Below are positions 15,994-21,393 of a stretch of 21,393 nt of DNA, piece by piece. Source of the DNA: Flavobacterium psychrophilum (lineage in GTDB: Bacteria; Bacteroidota; Bacteroidia; Flavobacteriales; Flavobacteriaceae). The stretch covers positions 1 through 21,393 of the forward strand of contig DZAU01000023.1 of NCBI GenBank assembly GCA_022729635.1, given 5' to 3'. How positions within the stretch are numbered: the first letter of the stretch is position 1; each line of letters begins with the position of its first letter. The notes beneath the pieces are model-generated. The model saw only the letters and a program-made list of their open reading frames with translations. It ran no database searches and had not been told where the DNA came from. The position numbers were made by a program, and so were the translations under genes.

Positions 15994-16199
15994 GTCTTTA
16001 ATTGATGGTTGTAAATACTATAAATTCCAAACAATAACGCTAAAATAAAAACTAAACAAACCCCATCGTCAATAGGCAATCCTGGTGGTGGTGGTGGTTT
16101 TTTAGCTCCTGGATTTGGCGGATGCGGTGCCGCATAAGTATTCAACACACTTAGCAGTAATATAATTACAATAAAAAACTTATTTAGAATAGTTTTCAT
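15978..16199 (-). CDS. Small orphan protein with a PID-CTERM-like sorting signal
   Basis: 73 residues, which seem to be almost only targeting signals. A signal peptide covers about 1-23 (ending NTYAAP). A short Pro/Lys/Gly-rich mature stretch follows (HPPNPGAKKPPPPP), then GLPIDDG (40-46), a hydrophobic membrane segment (about 47-62) and a short tail with one Lys-Thr-Lys cluster. The order of a PID-type motif, transmembrane segment and basic tail is that of C-terminal protein-sorting domains in Bacteroidetes, which I recall as PID-CTERM. Several of these encode tiny proteins of unknown role. A minus-strand -7 element (16287-16294) supports it being a real, separately transcribed gene. Function unknown. 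Confidence 0.7.
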   Translation of the reverse strand: MKTILNKFFIVIILLLSVLNTYAAPHPPNPGAKKPPPPPGLPIDDGVCLVFILALLFGIYSIYNHQLKTKTPS

Positions 16200-16286
16200 A
16201 TTTATTTAAAGAAATAAATCAATCTTTTTTAAAGAAACAATAAGTTTCGTTGCTCTATAACTCAAAATTCTAATAAATAGTGCTCA

Positions 16287-16294
16287 CAAAGTTA
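16287..16294 (-). promoter_or_regulatory. -7 promoter element of the PID-CTERM-like gene
   Basis: TAACTTTG on the minus strand is an exact TAnnTTTG match. A possible -33 TTTTG lies at 16310-16314, with a slightly short spacer. The predicted leader is about 80 nt and contains a 7-bp hairpin, TTTATTT-AAAG-AAATAAA (16201-16218), right before the start codon. Otherwise the 16200-16376 gap shows nothing I can name. Confidence 0.45.
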
Positions 16295-16376
16295 TTTTTT
16301 TTTAAACAACAAAACACAATATTATCGCTTAAAACATATATTTATCCGACAAAACACGCTTTTTTGCAATATATAT

Positions 16377-16413
16377 AAAAAAAGCCCCACAAAATCAAAA
16401 GGTTTGCAGGGCT
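16377..16413 (-). terminator. Terminator after the tRNA gene
   Basis: On the minus strand AGCCCTGCAAA pairs with TTTTGTGGGGCT through 11 bp including two G-U pairs, followed by a U-run (A-run at 16377-16383). It begins 3 nt after the tRNA 3' end. Confidence 0.8.
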
Positions 16414-16416
16414 ATG

Positions 16417-16490
16417 TGGTCCCACTTGGAATCGAACCAAGCACCTACTGATTATGAGTCAGTTGCTCTAACCGAATGAGCTATAGGACC
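16417..16490 (-). tRNA. tRNA with CAU anticodon (elongator Met, or Ile2)
   Basis: A 74-nt cloverleaf read from 16490 to 16417. The acceptor stem is GGTCCTA/TGGGACC with a T-G pair, followed by the D arm GCTCATTCGGTTAGAGC, the anticodon arm ACTGA-CTCATAA-TCAGT, a short variable loop AGGTG, and the T arm CTTGG-TTCGATT-CCAAG. The discriminator is A. The 3' CCA is not fully encoded. The CAU anticodon means either elongator Met or, after lysidine modification by TilS, Ile; sequence alone does not settle it. It does not look like the initiator, which would have three G-C pairs in the anticodon stem. A near-consensus -7 element TAATTTCG lies at 16504-16511. The 16512-16727 gap shows no further feature. 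Confidence 0.93.
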
Positions 16491-16727
16491 ATTATTGCGG
16501 TTGCGAAATTACTACTATTTTTAATCTGATGCAATTATTTTTGAACTAGATTTACAAACCGTTGCAATTTAACAATTTATTACATTAAAAACGTCTGATT
16601 ACTAGAATCCTTAACAAAAAGATATTATATAAAATAATTAGGACTGTTTGTCATTCGTACCAATGTATTTAATTTTGTTTATGGAAAGTAGCTTGGTATT
16701 AGTAACGGATAATCATATAAAATAAAA

Positions 16728-17129
16728 TTATCGTATCTCCTGACACAATTCAATTAGGACGCCGTTAGTCCCTTTTGGATGCAAAAAAGCAACTAATTTA
16801 TTATCCGCTCCTTTTTTGGGAATTTCATTCAAAATAACAAATCCTTCCTTTTTTAAACGAAAAATTTCCTGAATAATATCATCAACTTCAAACGCAATAT
16901 GATGAATTCCCTCTCCTTTTTTTGCTATAAATTTAGCAATTGGACTTTCGGGATTTGTGGCCTCAAGAAGTTCGATTTTGTTTGGACCACTCTTAAAAAA
17001 AGCGGTTTTCACTCCTTCGCTAACCACTTCCTCAAGTTTATAAGCCGGCACTCCAAAAAGTTTTTCATAAATTATTGTGGCTTGTTCTAAAGTATTGACT
17101 GCTATGCCGATGTGTTCAATTTTTTTCAT
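16728..17129 (-). CDS. mce: Methylmalonyl-CoA epimerase
   Basis: A 133-residue enzyme of the vicinal-oxygen-chelate (glyoxalase) fold that interconverts (R)- and (S)-methylmalonyl-CoA between propionyl-CoA and succinyl-CoA. It opens with MKKIEHIGIAVNTLEQA, giving metal ligand H6. GEGIHHIAFEVDDI (73-86) supplies the next His (H76 or H77), and GVLIELCQ (123-130) supplies E127. HPKGTNGVLIEL matches the family closely. The reading frame extends 12 codons further upstream to 17165, but that part is unlike the family and lies in a repeat-like intergenic stretch, so I start at 17129. It is divergent from rbfA. No exact -7 element is seen. Confidence 0.93.
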   Translation of the reverse strand: MKKIEHIGIAVNTLEQATIIYEKLFGVPAYKLEEVVSEGVKTAFFKSGPNKIELLEATNPESPIAKFIAKKGEGIHHIAFEVDDIIQEIFRLKKEGFVILNEIPKKGADNKLVAFLHPKGTNGVLIELCQEIR

Positions 17130-17270
17130 TGTTTTAACCGTTTTGCCACGAGGGCATAAAGACAAGAATTTTATGTAAATATAAATAAAAATAAGGGTTC
17201 AAAAGCTATATTTTCAAAGCTTTAAATCTAAACTTTGTGGCTTTGCATCATTGCCAGCGTAAAAAAATTG

Positions 17271-17278
17271 TATTTTTG
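17271..17278 (+). promoter_or_regulatory. -7 promoter element of rbfA
   Basis: TATTTTTG is an exact TAnnTTTG match whose last base is 4 nt before the ATG at 17283. The predicted transcription start falls on the start codon, so the mRNA would be leaderless. No -33 TTTG is clear in the upstream sequence. Confidence 0.6.
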
Positions 17279-17282
17279 CACA

Positions 17283-17675
17283 ATGGAAACAAATAGACAG
17301 AAAAAAATAGGAGGTGTTATCCAAAAAGATTTGGTTGACATTCTGCAAGGCGAAGTGAGAAAAAACGGAGTTGCAAATTTGGTGATTTCGGTATCCAAAG
17401 TTATCGTAACTACAGATTTATCGGTAGCAACAGTACATTTGAGCATTTTCCCTCAAGATAAAGCAAAGGAAACATTAGAGGCAATAAAAACAAATACAAA
17501 ACTAATCAAACACGATTTATCTCAAAGAGTTCGCTTGCAATTGCGCAAAGTACCTAATTTAGTATTCTTCATCGACGACTCCTTAGATTATATTGAAAAA
17601 ATTGACAATGCTTTGTCTTCCAAAGAAAATCCTATAGAAAACCGTGATCTTTTAGAAAAACGCAGACTTTTGTAA
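17283..17675 (+). CDS. rbfA: Ribosome-binding factor A
   Basis: 130 residues, a single KH-type domain that binds the 30S subunit and helps 16S rRNA maturation, notably in the cold. It begins METNRQKKIGGVIQKDLVDIL and has VISVSKVIVTTDLSVATVHLSIF (about 37-59) and HDLSQRVRLQLRKVPNLVFFIDDSLDY (about 78-104), which match RbfA closely. The start at 17283 is chosen over an upstream start at 17235 because the promoter element lies between them. The permease start is 1 nt after its stop, so the two are translationally coupled. Confidence 0.94.
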   Translation: METNRQKKIGGVIQKDLVDILQGEVRKNGVANLVISVSKVIVTTDLSVATVHLSIFPQDKAKETLEAIKTNTKLIKHDLSQRVRLQLRKVPNLVFFIDDSLDYIEKIDNALSSKENPIENRDLLEKRRLL

Positions 17676-17676
17676 C

Positions 17677-18876
17677 TTGAATTTCCCTCTTTACATAGCC
17701 AAACGTTATATTTTTAGTAGCAGTAAAAACAATGCTATCAATATAATAAATCGCATTGCCAGTATGGGAATAATTGTTGGCGCAATGGCTTTGTTTGTGG
17801 TTTTATCTGTTTTTAGCGGATTGAAAGATTTCAGCCTTTCCTTTTCCAATAATATTGATCCCGATTTAAAAATCAACACCACTCTAGGGAAATCCTTTTT
17901 TATTTCTCCTTCACAAGAAAATCAAATTAACAAAATCGAAGGTGTTGCTTCTTATAGCAAAATAATTGAAGAACGGGTTTTATTCATTTATAACGGAAAG
18001 CAAGTTGTTACGTATTTAAAAGGTGTCGATTCTCATTTTAATAATGTGAATCCCATTAAAAAAACGCTTTACAACGGAGATTGGCTAAAACCAAATACTT
18101 ATGAAGTTGTCGTAGGATACGGAATTGCCAATAATTTTTCGATGGGTTTGCTTGATTTCAACAATTCTCTCGAGATTTTAGTGCCAAAACCAGGAAAAGG
18201 TGCCATCGAAAATCCCGAAGAAGCGTTTAATAAAGTAGGCGTCTTGCCGGTAGGAATTTATGCCATAAGCGAAGATTATGATTCTAAATATGTTTTTGCC
18301 GATTTGAGTTTGGCTCAGGAATTATTGGAATACAAACCCAACCAAATTTCCGGAATTGAAATCAAAAAAGTAAGTGGAGCTGACGAAAATGGTATCATCA
18401 GTAAACTTCAAACTATTTTCAACAATAAAATCACAGTAAAAAACAGGGCACAACTCAATGAATCCTTGTATAAAATGCTGAATACCGAAAATCTTGCTGT
18501 GTATCTGATTTTCACATTGGTAATTATTATCGCTCTTTTCAACCTGATTGGCGCATTGATTATGATGATTCTCGACAAAAAAGGAAATTTGAAAACACTT
18601 TTAAATCTTGGAACCGAAATCAAGGATTTACGCAAAATATTCCTGTTGCAAGGAACTTTATTGAGCGTTTTTGGAGGAATTATCGGATTGACTTTAGGAA
18701 TTGCAATTGTGTTACTCCAACAACATTTCGAACTCGTGATGATTACACCAACGCTGGCTTATCCCGTGGTTTTTACAATCGAAAACGTGCTGATTGTTTT
18801 GGCAACCATTATCACGCTTGGCTTCATCGCTTCGCTGATTGCGAGCAGTCGTGTGAGTAAGAAGTTGTTGGATTAA
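17677..18876 (+). CDS. FtsX/LolC-E-like ABC transporter permease
   Basis: A 399-residue inner-membrane permease. It has four membrane segments at about 27-48, 272-298, 321-348 and 361-390, with one large periplasmic domain (about 50-270) of the MacB type. The opening NFPLYIAKRYIFSSSKNNAINIINRIASMGI is typical of the lipoprotein-releasing LolC/LolE group in Bacteroidetes. It probably works with a LolD-type ATPase encoded elsewhere to release lipoproteins toward the outer membrane. The start is a TTG (17677) 1 nt after the rbfA stop. An internal ATG at codon 30 would cut off the conserved N-terminus. Its stop overlaps the stop of the broken toxin gene on the other strand. Confidence 0.85.
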   Translation: MNFPLYIAKRYIFSSSKNNAINIINRIASMGIIVGAMALFVVLSVFSGLKDFSLSFSNNIDPDLKINTTLGKSFFISPSQENQINKIEGVASYSKIIEERVLFIYNGKQVVTYLKGVDSHFNNVNPIKKTLYNGDWLKPNTYEVVVGYGIANNFSMGLLDFNNSLEILVPKPGKGAIENPEEAFNKVGVLPVGIYAISEDYDSKYVFADLSLAQELLEYKPNQISGIEIKKVSGADENGIISKLQTIFNNKITVKNRAQLNESLYKMLNTENLAVYLIFTLVIIIALFNLIGALIMMILDKKGNLKTLLNLGTEIKDLRKIFLLQGTLLSVFGGIIGLTLGIAIVLLQQHFELVMITPTLAYPVVFTIENVLIVLATIITLGFIASLIASSRVSKKLLD

Positions 18877-19177
18877 TATACTATTTTAGGCAACTTGTTT
18901 TGAATATCCTCTTTAGTATGCCAAAAAGCCAAAATAGAAATTTCGCTATTTTTCCAGATATAATATAATCCATAAGGGAATTTATCTAGCCAGAATATTC
19001 TGATTTCAAGATAACGACTCTGGAAACTTTCAGGGTTTTTAGCAATCACCTTAAAGCCAAATCGTATTTCATTTTCTATTCTTTTAGCTAAAATCTTATT
19101 TGTCAAAGCATAATATGCAATTGCATTTTCAATTTCGATAGCAGCATTTGTCTAACAATGAGTTTGTTATAACTCAT
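18873..19177 (-). pseudogene. Frameshifted ParE/RelE-family toxin
   Basis: Read from the ATG at 19177, codons 1-8 give MSYNKLIV, then the frame breaks at 19152-19153. Removing the two bases AG there restores TNAAIEIENAIAYYALTNKILAKRIENE and so on, continuing to the stop at 18873 with a total of 100 codons, the normal length for this family. The core FKVIAKNPESFQSRYLEIRIFWLDKFPYGLYYIW and the ILAFWHTKEDIQ ending match ParE/RelE toxins. As it stands the frame upstream of the core is closed by a TAG at 19152-19154. A 77-codon remnant could start only from an internal TTG at 19106, lacking the first strand and helix. Most likely inactive. It overlaps its antitoxin by 11 nt. Confidence 0.8.
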
Positions 19178-19400
19178 ATTTAGATTTTAAGGAGTCTAAA
19201 AACTCAAGTGCATCAACTCCAGATTTAGGATTTTCTTGATGTTCCAACAACCTTTTATCAAGTTCTTTTTTTTGATTTTCTGATAAAGAAATGGGGTCAA
19301 TTTCGTGCAATACAAAATTCTTCACTTTCTAAATGATTGAAACATCATTGATATTCTGAAGTAAATCAATTAAAAAAGATTTTTCGGTTTGAACGCTCAT
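19167..19400 (-). pseudogene. Addiction-module antitoxin with an in-frame stop
   Basis: Read from the ATG at 19400, 23 codons (MSVQTEKSFLIDLLQNINDV to SII) are followed by a TAG at 19329-19331. The same frame then continues without interruption for 53 codons to a TAA at 19167. That continuation, VKNFVLHEIDPISLSENQKK then ELDKRLLEHQENPKSGVDAL, fits the short unstable antitoxins (PF09720 type) whose mark is an E-x-x-x-RL..H..NP-xSG pattern. One base change in a sense codon would make the TAG. A GTG two codons after the TAG could allow re-initiation of a shortened antitoxin. A promoter-like TATATTTG remains in front at 19419-19426. Confidence 0.8.
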
Positions 19401-19418
19401 AATCAAAATTATTTACAA

Positions 19419-19426
19419 CAAATATA
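19419..19426 (-). promoter_or_regulatory. -7 element in front of the broken addiction module
   Basis: TATATTTG on the minus strand is an exact TAnnTTTG match, 19 nt before the antitoxin ATG. A second match, TAATTTTG, lies at 19404-19411, which would give a leaderless start. The first is the same 8-mer as in front of the intact module at 52-59. The promoter seems kept although both genes are broken. Confidence 0.5.
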
Positions 19427-19445
19427 ATAAAATTTAGAAATAAAA

Positions 19446-20438
19446 TCAAACCACCTGATATCCTAAATAAGCCTCTTCAATTTCATTCAAAACTGCAAAT
19501 AATTCTTCGGGAGTGCTAAGAGTAACTAGCTTTTGTCTGTATTCTTTAAAAGAGTGAATTCCTTTGAAATAATTAGAATAATGAGGCCGCGTTTCTACAA
19601 TGCCAAGACGTTCTCCTTTCCATTCCATTGCCCAAGTGAGGTGATTTCGCACGGCTTCAACTCTATCTGCAACCGAAGGTTTTGCCAAAAATTCTCCTGT
19701 TTTAAAGTAATGTTTTATTTCATTAAAAATCCAAGGATAACCAATGGCAGCACGACCAATCATAATTCCGTCGATACCATATTCGTTTTTATAATGCAAT
19801 GCTTTTTCCGGAGAATCAATGTCTCCATTTCCAAAAATTGGCATCGTGATTCTGGGATTGTTTTTCACTCGGGCAATATGCGACCAATCGGAATTGCCTT
19901 TGTACATTTGAGCTCGAGTTCTGGCGTGAATACTCAAGGCAGCTACGCCAATGTCCTGTAAACGTTCGGCAACCTCATCAATATTAATAGAATTATCGTC
20001 CCAACCCAAACGCGTTTTTACCGTAACCGGCAAATGCGTACTGTCTATAACGGCTTTGGTCAAGCGAATCATCAAATCGACATCCTTCAAAACTCCGGCT
20101 CCGGCTCCTTTGCAAACCACTTTCTTTACGGGACAACCAAAATTGATGTCAATCAAATCTGGATTTACAGTCGAAACAATCTTCGATGAAAGCGCCATTG
20201 CTTCTTCATCTCCACCAAAAATCTGAATTCCTACGGGACGTTCATAATCGAAAATATCCAATTTCATTCGGCTTTTTATGGCATCGCGAATCAAACCTTC
20301 TGAAGAAATAAACTCCGAATACATCAAATCAGCGCCGTGCATTTTGCACAATCTACGAAATGGTGGATCGCTCACGTCTTCCATTGGCGCAAGAAGCAAA
20401 GGAAATTCGGGTAATATGATGTTGCCTATTTTTATCAA
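19446..20438 (-). CDS. tRNA-dihydrouridine synthase (DusB-like)
   Basis: A 330-residue FMN enzyme that reduces uridine to dihydrouridine in the D-loop of tRNAs. It has LLLAPMEDVSDPPFRRLC (14-31), the IQIFGGD motif (71-77), DINFGCPVKKVVCKGAGAGV (97-116) with catalytic C102, VKTRLGWD (140-147) with FMN-binding K141, SIHARTRAQMYKG (169-181) and IMIGRAAIGYPWIF. Length is normal for DusB. The start is a TTG at 20438; no ATG or GTG lies upstream in frame before the promoter element, and the resulting MIKIGNIILPEFPLLLAPMED matches the family N-terminus. The 569 nt between the permease and this gene hold only the broken addiction module. Confidence 0.93.
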   Translation of the reverse strand: MIKIGNIILPEFPLLLAPMEDVSDPPFRRLCKMHGADLMYSEFISSEGLIRDAIKSRMKLDIFDYERPVGIQIFGGDEEAMALSSKIVSTVNPDLIDINFGCPVKKVVCKGAGAGVLKDVDLMIRLTKAVIDSTHLPVTVKTRLGWDDNSINIDEVAERLQDIGVAALSIHARTRAQMYKGNSDWSHIARVKNNPRITMPIFGNGDIDSPEKALHYKNEYGIDGIMIGRAAIGYPWIFNEIKHYFKTGEFLAKPSVADRVEAVRNHLTWAMEWKGERLGIVETRPHYSNYFKGIHSFKEYRQKLVTLSTPEELFAVLNEIEEAYLGYQVV

Positions 20439-20451
20439 GAGAAATTTTTTG

Positions 20452-20459
20452 CAAAGATA
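20452..20459 (-). promoter_or_regulatory. -7 promoter element of the dus gene
   Basis: TATCTTTG on the minus strand is an exact match. The TTG start is 14 nt beyond its last base, so the leader would be about 7 nt, too short for a ribosome-binding site. The nearest upstream TTTG (20487-20490) is 27 nt away, longer than usual. Confidence 0.6.
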
Positions 20460-20512
20460 GATTTTTTAAGAGAATAGAAAAAAGAACAAAGAGCAAAGAC
20501 TTCTTTTGGTTC

Positions 20513-20542
20513 TTTGAAACTGACTAATTTAGATTATCTTTG
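20513..20542 (+). promoter_or_regulatory. Promoter of lepA (-33 TTTG / -7 TATCTTTG)
   Basis: TTTG at 20513-20516 and TATCTTTG at 20535-20542 with an 18-nt spacer is the best full match to the Bacteroidetes promoter in the window. The predicted leader of about 39 nt contains a short hairpin, AATGC-GAAA-GCATT (20550-20563), capped by a GNRA tetraloop. Confidence 0.75.
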
Positions 20543-20587
20543 CGGATTAAATGCGAAAGCATTCTCCAAAAAAGACACAAACAAAGA

Positions 20588-21393
20588 ATGAAAAACATAC
20601 GGAATTTTTGCATTATTGCACACATCGATCACGGAAAAAGCACTCTCGCCGACAGACTTCTCGGAGCAACACAAACAGTTACGGCTCGTGAAGAAAAAGC
20701 GCAATTGCTAGACAATATGGACTTGGAGCGTGAACGTGGGATTACCATAAAAAGTCACGCCATCCAGATGGATTATACCTATAAAGGCGAAAAATACATC
20801 CTGAATTTAATCGACACTCCCGGTCACGTCGATTTTTCGTATGAAGTTTCGCGTTCGATTGCGGCTTGCGAAGGCGCACTTTTAATCGTTGATGCAGCGC
20901 AAAGTATTCAGGCACAAACAATTTCAAATTTATATTTGGCTCTAGAAAATGATTTAGAAATTATTCCTATTTTGAATAAAGTGGATTTGCCAAGTGCCAA
21001 TCCTGAGGAAGTAAGTGACGATATTGTGGATTTATTGGGTTGTAAACTCGACGAAATCATTCACGCTTCGGGAAAAACAGGTTTTGGTGTAGATAAAATT
21101 TTGGAAGCCATTATCGAACGTATTCCTCCTCCTAAAGGCACTATTGACGAACCCTTACAAGCTTTGATTTTTGACTCTCATTACAATCCGTTTCGTGGAA
21201 TTGAAGTTATTTTTCGTGTGAAAAACGGTGAAATTAGAAAGGGCCAAAAAATAAAATTTATGGCTACCGGAAACGAATATTTTGCCGATGAAGTAGGTAC
21301 TTTGAAACTAAATCAAGTGCCAAAAGACGTGATTTCGGCAGGCGATGTGGGGTATTTAATTTCGGGAATTAAAGAAGCGAAAGAAGTAAAAGT
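20588..21393 (+). CDS. lepA: Elongation factor 4 (LepA), 5' part
   Basis: The first 268 codons of a translational GTPase, cut off by the window edge. It begins [23 protein letters not shown]; the GTP-binding motifs are AHIDHGKST (11-19), RGIT (50-53), DTPGHVDF (76-83), NKVD (130-133) and SGKTG (161-165), where the last is usually SAKTG. The opening and the [29 protein letters not shown] region after the G domain (about 179 onward) mark it as LepA rather than EF-G or EF-Tu. LepA binds the ribosome and is thought to help initiation or back-translocation. It is divergent from the dus gene. Confidence 0.95.
   Translation, partial: MKNIRNFCIIAHIDHGKSTLADRLLGATQTVTAREEKAQLLDNMDLERERGITIKSHAIQMDYTYKGEKYILNLIDTPGHVDFSYEVSRSIAACEGALLIVDAAQSIQAQTISNLYLALENDLEIIPILNKVDLPSANPEEVSDDIVDLLGCKLDEIIHASGKTGFGVDKILEAIIERIPPPKGTIDEPLQALIFDSHYNPFRGIEVIFRVKNGEIRKGQKIKFMATGNEYFADEVGTLKLNQVPKDVISAGDVGYLISGIKEAKEVK

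Noticed and set aside
17130..17165. 12-codon N-terminal extension of methylmalonyl-CoA epimerase
   Set aside because: The family begins with MKKIEHIGIAV at 17129; the extension comes from a repeat-like intergenic sequence.
17235..17282. 16-codon N-terminal extension of RbfA
   Set aside because: The extension covers the promoter element at 17271-17278 and has no family similarity.
20551..20691. Basic open frame starting in the lepA leader and overlapping lepA
   Set aside because: About 46 Lys/Arg/Ser/Thr-rich codons in another frame over the conserved start of lepA; its ATG is in the hairpin and nothing suggests it is translated.
1..21393. CRISPR array, prophage, insertion sequence or integrase-bounded island
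   Set aside because: No direct-repeat/spacer pattern, transposase, integrase or terminal inverted repeats were found on either strand; the tRNA gene at 16417-16490 has no partial copy nearby.

Overview
The window looks like a chromosomal segment of a flavobacterium (Bacteroidota, Flavobacteriaceae). The DNA is visibly AT-rich. MurF is fused to alanine racemase, an arrangement known from Bacteroidetes. Many genes are preceded by the Bacteroidetes -7 promoter element TAnnTTTG rather than a sigma70 -35/-10 pair, Shine-Dalgarno sites are essentially absent, and a SusC-type signal-plus-plug TonB receptor is present. All family calls are from my own reading of motifs; no database search was run.

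Layout. 1-3215: an antitoxin/PIN-toxin pair under an apparently self-regulated promoter, running within 4 nt into the essential murF-alr fusion gene. 3227-4893: mscL and asd, each with its own promoter and hairpin terminator. 4906-7445: a small secreted His/Cys protein, a perfect palindrome, and a TonB-dependent receptor, together a candidate metal-uptake pair. 7444-10272: mtgA (minus) divergent from an S9 dipeptidyl-peptidase (plus). 10292-14205: a minus-strand block that is read DUF177 (yceD-like), rpmF, terminator, fabH, accB, accC, i.e. large-subunit ribosomal protein plus fatty-acid initiation genes. 14255-15993: pdxA (minus) and ribE (plus), B6 and B2 synthesis, facing away from each other with overlapping promoter elements. 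15978-16490: an orphan small PID-CTERM-like protein and a CAU-anticodon tRNA. 16728-18876: methylmalonyl-CoA epimerase (minus) divergent from rbfA and a LolC/E-like permease. 18873-19400: a decayed addiction module with both genes broken. 19446-20459: dusB. 20513-21393: the lepA promoter and the first 268 codons of lepA, cut by the window edge.

Most of the window is conserved housekeeping sequence and I do not see a large undescribed system. The parts most worth a second look are the doubly broken addiction module (in-frame amber plus frameshift, reconstructed by hand), the operator-like palindrome in the intact toxin-antitoxin promoter and that module's fusion to the murF-alr transcript, the His/Cys protein with its receptor, the orphan sorting-signal protein, the interlocked pdxA/ribE promoters, and several genes whose promoter element sits so close to the start codon that the mRNA would be leaderless.
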